Below are positions 18,752 to 27,052 of a stretch of 64,000 bases of DNA, piece after piece. The position numbers were made by a program, and so were the translations under genes. Source of the DNA: Devosia beringensis (lineage in GTDB: Bacteria > Pseudomonadota > Alphaproteobacteria > Rhizobiales > Devosiaceae); assembly GCF_014926585.1 (NCBI RefSeq), contig NZ_CP045422.1, positions 3,440,001 through 3,504,000 on the forward strand, in the 5' to 3' direction. The notes below the pieces were generated by a model. The model did not search any database. It saw nothing but the letters and a program-made list of their open reading frames with translations, and was not told where the DNA came from. Numbering within the stretch: the stretch's first letter is position 1; each line of letters opens with the position of its first letter.

Positions 18752-18934
18752 GTGGAGCCAAAGCGATCCGACGATGGTCATGTGCAGGAAGCGAGGCTTA
18801 CCGAGCCCGCTTCAATGCAGGGGCGCGCGCCCTTTCCATGGCCCTGGGGTCTGGTCGCCATCGGCGTCATGGCCCTGGCCTGGGTCGGCATCTACCTCCT
18901 CTGGAATGGATTTGCCTTCCTGTTGAACTGGTAG
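18752..18934 (+). CDS. small single-span membrane protein upstream of exoY
   Basis: A 60-residue ORF starts at GTG 18752 with a strong AGAGGAGG six bases before it. The first 35 residues are polar (VEPKRSDDGHVQEARLTEPA), followed by one predicted membrane helix (WGLVAIGVMALAWVGIYLLW) and a short aromatic tail. I do not recognise the family. In Sinorhizobium meliloti the small inhibitor ExoX is encoded next to exoY, so position suggests a similar role, but no sequence relation to ExoX can be claimed. Confidence 0.6.
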   Translation: MEPKRSDDGHVQEARLTEPASMQGRAPFPWPWGLVAIGVMALAWVGIYLLWNGFAFLLNW

Positions 18935-19356
18935 TTTCCGTTTCTGTTTAGCGGGCAACCCGTTTTGCTTGCCGGCGCCGCAAGCGCAAGTCTAGCGGCG
19001 GCGATAGACTTGTCCGGCATAGCCGCCGCACGCCTTGCCACTTGCCGGCATGATCTGATTTGGTTCGCCCGCCCGGTTTGGGGTGAATTTGTGATCCTGC
19101 CCCGCATTGCAGCCATGCGCACCCGGCGTTGCCTCGCTTTTCTGATCATGTTTGCCTGAACTCGACGGCAATGCACAAACCCTGCTGGGGCGCGTTGCGG
19201 TCAATGCGGCGTACCCAGCTTACAGGGTCAATTCGATGTTTTGACGGGCTTGGAGCCCGCGTGGGCGCCTGCGCTTCCGCGATCCATGCCGCACGCCCAG
19301 AAGGGCAAAGCAGCGCCACCGTTCCCAAGGCTTCGAACTTAGCGAGAGAGAACGCC
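18935..19356. other. intergenic leader upstream of exoY
   Basis: About 420 bases with no convincing gene. It contains an inverted repeat CAAGTCTA-N10-TAGACTTG (18987-19012) and should hold the promoter of the exoY operon. Confidence 0.4.
18987..19012. promoter_or_regulatory. inverted repeat CAAGTCTA-N10-TAGACTTG
   Basis: Perfect 8-bp arms separated by 10 bases, 53 bases after the small membrane ORF and 345 bases before exoY. There is no T-tract, so an operator or RNA hairpin is more likely than an intrinsic terminator. Confidence 0.4.
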
Positions 19357-20016
19357 ATGTCGACTATTGATTCATCCGACAGTCCCTCAAAATTGAGCGC
19401 CAAGTGTGGTCCGGGCAGCAAGCGGGCCTTCGACATCATGGTGGCTTCGGCTATTTTGCTGTTCGCCCTGCCCACCATGTTCTTCATCGCGGTCGTGATG
19501 TTTTCGACCGATCGCGGGCCGATCCTGTTTTCCCATGAGCGGATCGGCCGCAATGGCAAACGCTTCAAGTGCCTCAAGTTCCGGTCGATGATCGTGAACT
19601 CCCAGGAGGCGCTGCGCCAGCATCTGGAAGCCAAGCCGCAGGCCCGGGCCGAATGGGAAGCGACGCAGAAGCTGCGTGACGATCCCCGGATCACCCCGCT
19701 GGGCCGCTTCCTGCGCTCGACCAGCCTGGATGAACTGCCACAACTCATTAACGTCATCCGTGGTGAGATGAGCCTGGTCGGGCCGCGCCCGATCGTCCAG
19801 GACGAGGTGGTTCGCTATGCCGAGCAGATCGAGCACTACGCCGCTGTCCGTCCCGGCATTACCGGCCTCTGGCAGGTCAGCGGCCGCAGCGATGTCGATT
19901 ACGACCAGCGTGTCGAGCTCGATACGCTCTATGTGCGGCAGCAGTCGTTCCTGGGCGACATGGTGATCCTGGTCAAGACCGTCAAGGTCGTCGTCATGCG
20001 CACCGGCAGCCGGTAA
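19357..20016 (+). CDS. exoY: ExoY-like undecaprenyl-phosphate sugar-phosphate transferase
   Basis: A 219-residue bacterial sugar transferase that primes repeat-unit synthesis by moving galactose-1-phosphate (ExoY specificity) or another hexose phosphate to undecaprenyl phosphate. One N-terminal membrane segment (IMVASAILLFALPTMFFIAV) precedes the catalytic domain. Diagnostic blocks are ERIGRNGKRFKCLKFRSM, LGRFLRSTSLDELPQLINV, EMSLVGPRP and RPGITGLWQVSGR. Start ATG 19357 begins MSTIDSSDSPSK; the upstream frame is open but has no fitting ribosome site. It lacks the large N-terminal membrane region of WbaP/WcaJ types, in line with ExoY. Confidence 0.92.
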   Translation: MSTIDSSDSPSKLSAKCGPGSKRAFDIMVASAILLFALPTMFFIAVVMFSTDRGPILFSHERIGRNGKRFKCLKFRSMIVNSQEALRQHLEAKPQARAEWEATQKLRDDPRITPLGRFLRSTSLDELPQLINVIRGEMSLVGPRPIVQDEVVRYAEQIEHYAAVRPGITGLWQVSGRSDVDYDQRVELDTLYVRQQSFLGDMVILVKTVKVVVMRTGSR

Positions 20017-20027
20017 AGGAGACTTAA

Positions 20028-20411
20028 ATGGTTCTGCTTTCACTTCGTCCCCGTGCCTTCCGCGCCCGCAATCCCGGCCGCGATGCAGAGACCGACGAGG
20101 CGCGCTTCGGCACGATCAGCAATGCCATTGCCATGGCACTGGCCGATGCCCGCCGCGAACGCGATGGCCTCAGCCAGCGCATGGATTTCTATTACGCCCA
20201 GGCGTCGACGCTGCTGGACAACGCAGCCGAGTACAGCAAGCGCGATCGTATCGACGAAGCCGCCATTGGCTCGGCCGAGAACAGCGCTGCCCGCGCCCGC
20301 CAGCGGGTGGCCCAGCTCGACAGCCAGATCCAGCGGCTGGAAGAGCTGCTGGCGCAGGTCGGGCAGGGCGGGGCCGCCGAGACCGCCGTGCCGAGCGGCG
20401 GCGTCGCCTGA
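20028..20411 (+). CDS. small coiled-coil protein in the exo locus
   Basis: A 127-residue ORF with AAAGGAGA before its ATG, eleven bases after exoY and two before the next glycosyltransferase, so it is clearly in the operon. It has no membrane segment. From about residue 22 on it is helical and charged (ALADARRERDGLSQRMDFYY, then ARARQRVAQLDSQIQRLEEL), typical of a coiled coil. It is not recognised. A scaffold or regulator of the ExoY/glycosyltransferase complex is possible but is only inferred from position. Confidence 0.7.
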   Translation: MVLLSLRPRAFRARNPGRDAETDEARFGTISNAIAMALADARRERDGLSQRMDFYYAQASTLLDNAAEYSKRDRIDEAAIGSAENSAARARQRVAQLDSQIQRLEELLAQVGQGGAAETAVPSGGVA

Positions 20412-20413
20412 CG

Positions 20414-21640
20414 GTGAAGACGGCGCAGGCCGATAGCATGCACACCACAGGTTCGTCCGTCGGGCGCCGGCCGCGCATTTCCGTCATCATGGCCAATTTC
20501 GAGGGCGGCGATAAGATCGTGCCAGCCCTGCAATCGGTACTCGGGCAGACGATGGCCGACCTCGAAGTCATCGTCAGCGACGATGCCTCCGAGGACATCA
20601 GCCTTACCGTCATCTGCGCGATGATGGCAGCGGATCCGCGTATCCGCCTCAGCGCCAGCGATACCAATCGCGGCCCGGCCCATTGCCGCAACCGTGCGCT
20701 TGACCTGGCACGCGGCGAGTGGGTGGCCGTGGTGGATTCCGACGACATCATTCATCCCGAGCGCTTCGAGCGGCTGCTGGCGGCGGCGGCCCAGCACGAG
20801 GCCGACATCGTTGCCGACAATCTGCTGCTGTTCTTTGCCGATGGCAGCCCGCCCAGCCTGATGCTGGGCGCGGAGGCGGCAGGCAGTTTTGCAGTTTCGC
20901 CCCGGGATTGGGTGCTGGCCGGCCTTGAGGGCTCGCCGGCGCTTGGCTATCTCAAGCCGCTGATCAGGGCCGACCGGCTCGGAGCGCTGCGCTATGACGA
21001 GGGCCTGCGCATCGGCGAGGACTATGACTTCGTGCTGCGCCTGCTGCTGGCGGATGCGCGCATGGTGGTCGTGCGCGAACCCTTCTATCTCTATCGCCGG
21101 CATGCGGCGTCGATTTCCCATCGCCTGTCCGTGCCGGACATGCAGGCCATGGTGGAGCGGCAGGCGGCCCTGGCCACGGCCCAGCAACCCCTTTCGGCAG
21201 AGCTGTCGGCCGCCTTTGCCAAAAGGCTTTCGGCCCTGAGATCGGGGCTGTCCTATGAGCGGCTGGTCGCCAGCATCAAGCAAGGTCAGCCTGTGCTGGC
21301 GCTGCGCCTGCTGGCCGAGGAACCGGCTCATCTGGGGCGGCTGTGGCGCTCGTTTGTCGAGGGGCGTCGGCGCCCGACCGGCCCGGATGCCGCGGCGCCG
21401 CGGCCTGCGTCGATCGCCCTGGGCGGTCGCGGGGCGATCGACGCCGATCTGTTGGTGCCCGACTATGTGCCCACCCATGCGGTCGACTGGTCCGCCCATC
21501 GCCCAGCCTCGCCTTGGCTTGAACTGGCGGCGCATGCCGGCGGGCATTGCGTAGCGCTGGACCAGGCCGGCCACTATGCCGCCGGCTTCATCCCCGAGGC
21601 CAAGCTTGAACTACGCCCAGCCTTGCAGGCCGCGTCATGA
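20414..21640 (+). CDS. exoO: ExoO-like glycosyltransferase (GT2)
   Basis: A 408-residue GT2 enzyme starting at GTG 20414 (an alternative ATG is at 20438). The N-terminal GT-A domain reads RISVIMANFEGGDKIVPALQ, VIVSDDASED, GPAHCRNRAL, and the DxD-like VAVVDSDDIIHPERFE near residue 107; GEDYDFVLRLL lies near 203. The C-terminal 150 residues are unusual in length and composition. By order and motifs it resembles ExoO, which adds a beta-1,6-linked glucose in succinoglycan; the linkage cannot be deduced here. Its stop overlaps the polymerase start by ATGA. Confidence 0.72.
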   Translation: MKTAQADSMHTTGSSVGRRPRISVIMANFEGGDKIVPALQSVLGQTMADLEVIVSDDASEDISLTVICAMMAADPRIRLSASDTNRGPAHCRNRALDLARGEWVAVVDSDDIIHPERFERLLAAAAQHEADIVADNLLLFFADGSPPSLMLGAEAAGSFAVSPRDWVLAGLEGSPALGYLKPLIRADRLGALRYDEGLRIGEDYDFVLRLLLADARMVVVREPFYLYRRHAASISHRLSVPDMQAMVERQAALATAQQPLSAELSAAFAKRLSALRSGLSYERLVASIKQGQPVLALRLLAEEPAHLGRLWRSFVEGRRRPTGPDAAAPRPASIALGGRGAIDADLLVPDYVPTHAVDWSAHRPASPWLELAAHAGGHCVALDQAGHYAAGFIPEAKLELRPALQAAS

Positions 21641-22929
21641 GCGCCACCCCGATGCAGCTGACGATCAATCAAGCCTATCTTCTGACCTTTGGCGCCTTTG
21701 CCGCCCTGGTGCTCAATGCCATGTTCGGCTCGCTGGCGGCACTGGTGTTCATGGCCTGCGGCGGGCTGCTCATCGTCAGCAATGTCTCGGCCAGCATCGA
21801 CAGCCTGCAGCGCTGGTGGTTCGTGCTGCTGCTGCCTGCCTATTGCCTGCTGACGGCGCTGTGGTCGCAATATCCGGCCAATTCGCTGCGCTACGGGCTG
21901 CAGCTGACCTTTACCCTGATGGTCGCCGTGGTGCTGACGGGACGCCTGTCGACCCGGTCGCTGATGCGGCTGATGTTCATCGTCTATGGCATTGGGGTAA
22001 TCGCCAGTATCCTCTTCGGGCGGACGGGGTCGTTCGGCGCCTGGCTGGGCGTGTTCGGCAGCAAGAACGCTTTTGCGGCCCATATTGCGGTGTTTGCACT
22101 GATCGCGGTGGCCGTGGCTGCCGATGGCAAGTCACACTGGGGAATGCGGTTGCTGGGTGTGGCCGGAGCGGCGTCAGCGGCGCCCCTGCTGGTGCTGGCG
22201 CAATCGGCCGGGGCCAGCATGATGGTGGTGCCGTGCATCGGCATTGTCCTGCTGACCGTGCTGTCGGCGCGGTTGAGCGGCATGCAGCGGGTCTTCATGA
22301 TCGCCGTGCTGCTCCTGGGCGCTGCCGCGCTGGCGCTGCTGATCGGCACAATGGGCGATGCGCTGCTCACCGATATTCTCGAAGGCTCGGGCAAGGATGC
22401 GACACTGACCGGTCGGACCGAGCTCTGGGCCACTGGGCTGGGCTATATCGCCGAAAGGCCGCTGCAGGGGTTGGGTTATCGCTCGTTCTGGGTAGCCGGC
22501 TTTGCCCCCGCCGAGGAGTTGTGGGCCATGTTCGATGTGCCCTCGGGCGCCGGGTTCAACTTCCACAACACCTACATTTCCAATGCGGTCGAGATCGGGC
22601 TGATCGGCCTGGGGCTGCAGGTCGCCATCATGTATGGCGGCGCGCTGCTGATGGCGATCTATGCCTTTGCCCGGCCCAATGCGCCCAATGCGCTGCTGCT
22701 GGCCCTGCAGACCCTGTTAATCCTGCGCAGTTTCATCGAGGTCGAGGTGTTCTTCGAATTCTCCATTCGCTCAATCATGGGCGTTGCCACACTGATCTAT
22801 GCCCTTGCCGGGCTTGCCGCCTTGCGCCGCCCCTCTACGGGCGCCGCGCGGCCGCGTCTTTCCAAAGGAGTCCTGAGCCATGTCGTCCTTCCAGCCCGAC
22901 CGCGTTCACTTCCGCACACCAACCTATAA
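21637..22929 (+). CDS. exoQ: ExoQ-like polysaccharide polymerase (Wzy/O-antigen ligase superfamily)
   Basis: A 430-residue polytopic protein with about ten to twelve hydrophobic segments and the Wzy_C signature region (GRTELWATGLGYIAERPLQG, then FNFHNTYISNAVEIG near 305-320). It would join flipped repeat units at the periplasmic face of the inner membrane. Its start overlaps the previous stop (ATGA) and its last 50 bases overlap the next gene, so the last 15 or so residues (HVVLPARPRSLPHTNL) may be non-conserved extension. Confidence 0.85.
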   Translation: MSATPMQLTINQAYLLTFGAFAALVLNAMFGSLAALVFMACGGLLIVSNVSASIDSLQRWWFVLLLPAYCLLTALWSQYPANSLRYGLQLTFTLMVAVVLTGRLSTRSLMRLMFIVYGIGVIASILFGRTGSFGAWLGVFGSKNAFAAHIAVFALIAVAVAADGKSHWGMRLLGVAGAASAAPLLVLAQSAGASMMVVPCIGIVLLTVLSARLSGMQRVFMIAVLLLGAAALALLIGTMGDALLTDILEGSGKDATLTGRTELWATGLGYIAERPLQGLGYRSFWVAGFAPAEELWAMFDVPSGAGFNFHNTYISNAVEIGLIGLGLQVAIMYGGALLMAIYAFARPNAPNALLLALQTLLILRSFIEVEVFFEFSIRSIMGVATLIYALAGLAALRRPSTGAARPRLSKGVLSHVVLPARPRSLPHTNL

Positions 22930-23881
22930 GCGGCCCGAGGCGCTGCGGCGCGCGCTGCAGTCGATGATTGCCCAGACCGCACCGGACTGGGTCTGCGATG
23001 TCTATGATGACGATCCGGCCGAAGCGGGCCGGCAGGTGGTGGCTTCGCTGGACGATTCCCGCATTCGCTATACGCCCAACAAGCCGCAGCTGTTTGCCTC
23101 GCGCAATATCGACCACTGCTTTGGCGCTGATAATCCGCACGGGGCCGAGTTCTTCTGCGTGGTGGAGGATGATAATTCCATCCAACCCGATTTCTGCGCG
23201 GAAAACATCGCGCTGGCGCGGCGCGCCGGCGTCGAGATCGTGCTGCGCAATCAGGTGATCGAATATGCCAGCGGCACGCCGGATGCCCGGCTCGGCACCC
23301 AGGGCGTACTCGATGACCTGTTCACCGAGGGCACCTATGATGCCGAGGAATTCAGGCTGGCGCTGCTCGCCGGCATCGGGGTTTCCAATGGCGGGCTGTT
23401 CTGGTCGGTGCGGGCGCGCTCGATCCTGGAGATCGAATTTGCCTGCACCGCGACGCTGCAGGAATATCTGCGGACCTATTCGATCGTCGAACCGGTCTAT
23501 GTGGCCATGACCCCCTTGGCGGTCTGGGCCGAAAATGCCGAGCAGACCACGCGCAATGCCGAGCTGCACGCCGGCTATCTGCGGCGTGAGCTCGATCTCA
23601 AGCGGGCGGTGCAGGCCCTGCGCCAGAAGGTCTGGGGCGAGACGAGCCAGGCGCAGCGGGCGACCTTCCTCACCAGCCCGCGCTATGCTGCGCCGGTCGA
23701 GGTGCGGGTCACCCATGTGGCCAAGGCCCTGATCGACCAGGGCCTGGAGGGGCATGTGTCCCGGCGCGAGGCGCTGCGCTTGCGCGCACGGGGGCTGATG
23801 ATCCGCATGCTGGGACGGCTGACGCCGGAGTTTGACCGCTTTGTCGCCTCGCGCCAGCGGGGGCCTGTACAGCCGGCATGA
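22880..23881 (+). CDS. glycosyltransferase family 2 of the exo locus
   Basis: A 333-residue protein with AAAGGAG ahead of its ATG, beginning inside the end of exoQ. It opens VHFRTPTYKRPEALRRALQS, a GT-A nucleotide-binding start, followed by CVVEDDNSIQPDFCAENI, where EDD replaces the usual DxD, and later GVSNGGLFWSVRAR. It should add one sugar or a decoration to the repeat unit. I cannot match it with confidence to a particular Exo enzyme (ExoU and ExoW are the ones otherwise missing). The C-terminal third is helical and rich in Arg. Confidence 0.75.
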   Translation: MSSFQPDRVHFRTPTYKRPEALRRALQSMIAQTAPDWVCDVYDDDPAEAGRQVVASLDDSRIRYTPNKPQLFASRNIDHCFGADNPHGAEFFCVVEDDNSIQPDFCAENIALARRAGVEIVLRNQVIEYASGTPDARLGTQGVLDDLFTEGTYDAEEFRLALLAGIGVSNGGLFWSVRARSILEIEFACTATLQEYLRTYSIVEPVYVAMTPLAVWAENAEQTTRNAELHAGYLRRELDLKRAVQALRQKVWGETSQAQRATFLTSPRYAAPVEVRVTHVAKALIDQGLEGHVSRREALRLRARGLMIRMLGRLTPEFDRFVASRQRGPVQPA

Positions 23882-25371
23882 CCATTGCAATAGAATCGAC
23901 TTCCGGGGAGCCGGCCAAAGGGCGTGACCATCTCACCAAGGGGCGCGCCTCTGCCGCGATCCGGGGCACGCTGTGGTCGCTGGTCAGCAGCTTCGTGCCC
24001 GGCGCCCTGGGCTTTCTGGTGTTTCTGGCCAGCTCGCGCGTGCTGTCGCCGACCGAATTCGGCATTGTCGCCTTTGCCGTCAGCATTGCCAGCGTGGGCG
24101 TTGCCCTGGCCCCGGCGGGCTTCCGCGAGGCGCTGATCCAGCGCGAAAAGATCAGTTCGGCTCATCTCGATACCGTGTTCTGGCTCTGCCTGGGGGCCGC
24201 GGTGGTCATCTATGCAGCCCTCTGCGTCGCCGGACCATTCATCGGCAGTGCGGCAGGGCAGCCGCTGCTGGCCCTGCTCATTCCGCTGGTGGCGGCGCGC
24301 GTCATTTTCGACATGGCCGCCGCCGTGCCCAATGCGCTGATCGTGCGCACCATGTCGTTCAAAATGCTGGCCCTGCGCACGACGGTGGCGTCAGTGGTGA
24401 CGGCGCTGGTCTGCCTGGGGCTGCTCTGGGCCGGCTTCGGCCTCTGGGCGCTGGCGTTCTCGCAGCTGGCCGGCTCGATTGCCGCCTGTATCGGGGCCAT
24501 GGTGGGCGCGCGCTGGCTGCCGGGACTGCGCTTCGACCGGAGTGCTTTGGCCGACCTGCGCGCATTTGGCCTGTTCTCCAATGGCAACCACTTCATCACC
24601 ACGATCAATATCGACCAGTTGCTGATCGGCGCGCTGATGGGACCGACCTGGCTGGGCATCTACAGCTTTGCCCGCCGCATCTTCCAGATCCTGACCGACC
24701 TGCTTTCGGGCGCGCTGAACCTGGTGTCCTACTCGCTGCTGTCGTCGATGCAGCGGGAACCGGACAAGCTGCGCGAGGCCTATCTGCTGGGGACCTTCGC
24801 CTCATCGGTCGTGGCCTTCCCGGTCTTTGCCGGGCTGGCGCTGGTGGCCGGCGATCTCATTCCCTTCGCCTTTGGCGCCGCCTGGGTTCCGGCCGTGCCG
24901 GTGGTGCAGGCCTTCTGTGTATTGGGTCTGCTGACCGCGGTGGGCATCCTGCAGTCGTCGCTGATCCGCAGCCAGGGCAAAGCCAATCTGTGGTTCTACT
25001 ATATCCTGGGCAAACAGGCTGTGACGGTGCTGTACATTTTCCTCTTTGCCAGCTGGGGCGTGGTGGCGCTGACTACCTCGCTGGTCATCCTCAATGTCCT
25101 GCTCTGGCTGCCGACGCTGCACATGGTGGTCAGCCTGCTGGGGATCTCGATCTGGACCTATCTGCGCTCGTTCGCGGTGCCGGTGGCGGCAACGCTGGTC
25201 ATGGGCCTTTGCGGCTGGCTGGTGCAGCAGGAACTGGCCGCGGTAGAGCCGCTGCTGCGGCTGGCCATAACAATAGGCGCCGCAGCCTTGAGCTACGGCG
25301 CCATGATTGCGCTGCTGGGAAGATCGCGGATCGAAACCCTGCTCGGCTTCGTCCGCCGCCGGCGCGGCTAG
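23878..25371 (+). CDS. exoT: ExoT-like lipid-linked oligosaccharide flippase (Wzx type)
   Basis: A 497-residue MOP-superfamily membrane protein with about 14 hydrophobic segments, e.g. SFVPGALGFLVFLASSRVLS and FGIVAFAVSIASVGVALAPA. The N-terminal block SSRVLSPTEFGIVAFAVS is typical of ExoT/WzxC-like flippases, which move the undecaprenyl-linked repeat unit across the inner membrane. The start overlaps the preceding stop (ATGA). Its stop overlaps the convergent exoV stop within CTAG (25368-25371), so the two transcripts must overlap. Confidence 0.88.
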   Translation: MTIAIESTSGEPAKGRDHLTKGRASAAIRGTLWSLVSSFVPGALGFLVFLASSRVLSPTEFGIVAFAVSIASVGVALAPAGFREALIQREKISSAHLDTVFWLCLGAAVVIYAALCVAGPFIGSAAGQPLLALLIPLVAARVIFDMAAAVPNALIVRTMSFKMLALRTTVASVVTALVCLGLLWAGFGLWALAFSQLAGSIAACIGAMVGARWLPGLRFDRSALADLRAFGLFSNGNHFITTINIDQLLIGALMGPTWLGIYSFARRIFQILTDLLSGALNLVSYSLLSSMQREPDKLREAYLLGTFASSVVAFPVFAGLALVAGDLIPFAFGAAWVPAVPVVQAFCVLGLLTAVGILQSSLIRSQGKANLWFYYILGKQAVTVLYIFLFASWGVVALTTSLVILNVLLWLPTLHMVVSLLGISIWTYLRSFAVPVAATLVMGLCGWLVQQELAAVEPLLRLAITIGAAALSYGAMIALLGRSRIETLLGFVRRRRG

Positions 25372-26261
25372 GCGGCTGCCACCCGGCTGCGGACGAAACC
25401 ATCCACCGCCGTCTGGGCGCGTTCGGTTACCTGCAGGATCATGGCGTCGCTGCTGAGCTGCGGCTCGAGGCGGGCCATCTGGTCGAGGTGGCGGGCGGCA
25501 ATCGAGGTGAACGCCTTGTTGGGCAGGGCGGCCAGGGGTGAGGCGCTGAGGCGACCAACCTTGCCCAGGCTGCCGCCGCGGCCGGTCTTGCCGATATAGT
25601 ATTCGAGCACGCTGCTGGGCTTGAGCGGGTTGAGGCGCACGTCGAGATCGAGCGCGCCGGCCCAGTCGAGCCACTTCTTGTGATGGCCGCCATAGATTGG
25701 TAGGGCGCCGATCCAGGGCGTGCGCAGGGCGTCGGCGACAATGGCGCCATGCATGGCTTCGGTGATGAGCAGACGTGCCCCCTGGATCTGGCTGAGGACC
25801 TTCTCCACGGGTTCGGTGGCATCGATCAGCGTGATGCCGGCCTGCCGGCAGGCCTCGGCCCAGTTGCCACGCTCCAGGCTCTCGTAATGCGGCATGAAGG
25901 CGACGCCGACGGACTTGTCGGGAGGCGGCAGGTCCATGGCGCGCAGCAGGATGGCGCTGTCGCAGATCGACAGGTCCGGAGCGATGCCCAGTGTCTTGGC
26001 GGTGTTGGGGCCGCGCACGAAGCGCATGTCCCAGCTGCCGTCATGCACGTCGGGCAGGCCCATATAGCCGGCATAGCCCGAGCCCATGACGAATTTGCGC
26101 GATTGGGCCGGCAGATGGTCGCCGATGATGGAGCCGATGCCGACGAACAGCTCGGTTTCGTCTTCGTCGAGGAAGCCCTTGGGCAGCAAAGCCGGCCAGA
26201 CATGCAGGTTCAGCTCGTCGCCGAAATTGGGCACTTTGCCGCGAAAGAATACCAGTTTCAT
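25368..26261 (-). CDS. exoV: ExoV-like polysaccharide pyruvyl transferase
   Basis: A 297-residue enzyme of the polysaccharide pyruvyl transferase family, adding pyruvate ketals from phosphoenolpyruvate to a terminal sugar. Start ATG 26261 gives MKLVFFRGKVPNFGDELNLH, the typical FGDELN opening; an upstream in-frame start at 26285 is inside exoK and less likely. Other family blocks are VGIGSIIGDHL, RFVRGPNTAKTLG, LLITEAMHGAIVADALR and PIYGGHHKKWLDW. It lies two bases after exoK in an exoF-exoK-exoV transcript. The polymer is therefore probably pyruvylated and acidic. Confidence 0.9.
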   Translation of the reverse strand: MKLVFFRGKVPNFGDELNLHVWPALLPKGFLDEDETELFVGIGSIIGDHLPAQSRKFVMGSGYAGYMGLPDVHDGSWDMRFVRGPNTAKTLGIAPDLSICDSAILLRAMDLPPPDKSVGVAFMPHYESLERGNWAEACRQAGITLIDATEPVEKVLSQIQGARLLITEAMHGAIVADALRTPWIGALPIYGGHHKKWLDWAGALDLDVRLNPLKPSSVLEYYIGKTGRGGSLGKVGRLSASPLAALPNKAFTSIAARHLDQMARLEPQLSSDAMILQVTERAQTAVDGFVRSRVAAA

Positions 26262-26263
26262 CG

Positions 26264-27052
26264 TTAGTCCCCTTGCTCCTGGCACAGGATGGAATCATCG
26301 AAGGCGCAGTCTTCGCCCAGCGGGGTGAAGGCGACCCAGTCCACGTCCAGCGCTATGGGCGCGGTGACGGGAGTGAAGGCGCCCATCCAGTCGGTCAGCG
26401 TGTCCGAGCCCCACAGGCTGAAGAAGATGCGCTGCGGATTTTTGGGAATGGTCTTGGGGTCGTCCATGGTGCGAACCAGTTCGCCATCGATGTAGAAGCG
26501 AATGCGGTCAGGCTCCCAGGTAAAGGCATAGGTGATGAAATCGGCGTCTGATGGGTGGGGCAGCGCGTGGGACTGGCCGCTGCCGACCTTGCCGTCGCCG
26601 CTCTTGCCGTTGACAAAGGTGGTGGTGTCGACCTGGCTGGTGTCGCGCAGCAGCACTTCGAAGTCGATCTCGTCATGCGGCTTGCTCTGCTGGGCCCCGA
26701 TATAGCTGAAAAAGGCGGCGTTGAGCCCCGATCCGCCGGGCGTCTTCATGCGCGTCTCGAAGGTGCCATAGCCGAAGGCGGTGCGGGTCTGGATCTCGCC
26801 GCAGCGATATTGGCGATCGTTCTTGGGCACGGGCGCAAAGCCAACCTTGAGCATTCCATCCGTGGCGGTGGCCTGATCAGTCGACCAGATGCAGTTCTGG
26901 TGGGCGCCGTTGCTCCAGCCGTCCGAAACGTACCAGCGCTTGAGATCAAGCGAGTCGAAGTCGTCGTGAAAGGCGGTGCCTTGAGCCAGGGCGGGACCGG
27001 CCTGGAGCAGTGCGAGAGTGCCCAAAGCGTAAAACAGTCGTGGTGCGATCAT
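26264..27052 (-). CDS. exoK: ExoK-like endo-beta-glycanase (GH16), secreted
   Basis: A 262-residue GH16 enzyme with a signal peptide (cleavage after ALA, near residue 23). The catalytic motif HDEIDFEVL gives the nucleophile Glu128, Asp130 and the acid/base Glu132. GEIQTRTAFGYGTFETRMK and WEPDRIRFYIDGE match licheninase-like ExoK, which trims nascent succinoglycan to low-molecular-weight forms. Its ATG overlaps the exoF stop by four bases. Cys near 54, 84 and at the C-terminus could form disulfides outside the cytoplasm. Confidence 0.92.
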   Translation of the reverse strand: MIAPRLFYALGTLALLQAGPALAQGTAFHDDFDSLDLKRWYVSDGWSNGAHQNCIWSTDQATATDGMLKVGFAPVPKNDRQYRCGEIQTRTAFGYGTFETRMKTPGGSGLNAAFFSYIGAQQSKPHDEIDFEVLLRDTSQVDTTTFVNGKSGDGKVGSGQSHALPHPSDADFITYAFTWEPDRIRFYIDGELVRTMDDPKTIPKNPQRIFFSLWGSDTLTDWMGAFTPVTAPIALDVDWVAFTPLGEDCAFDDSILCQEQGD

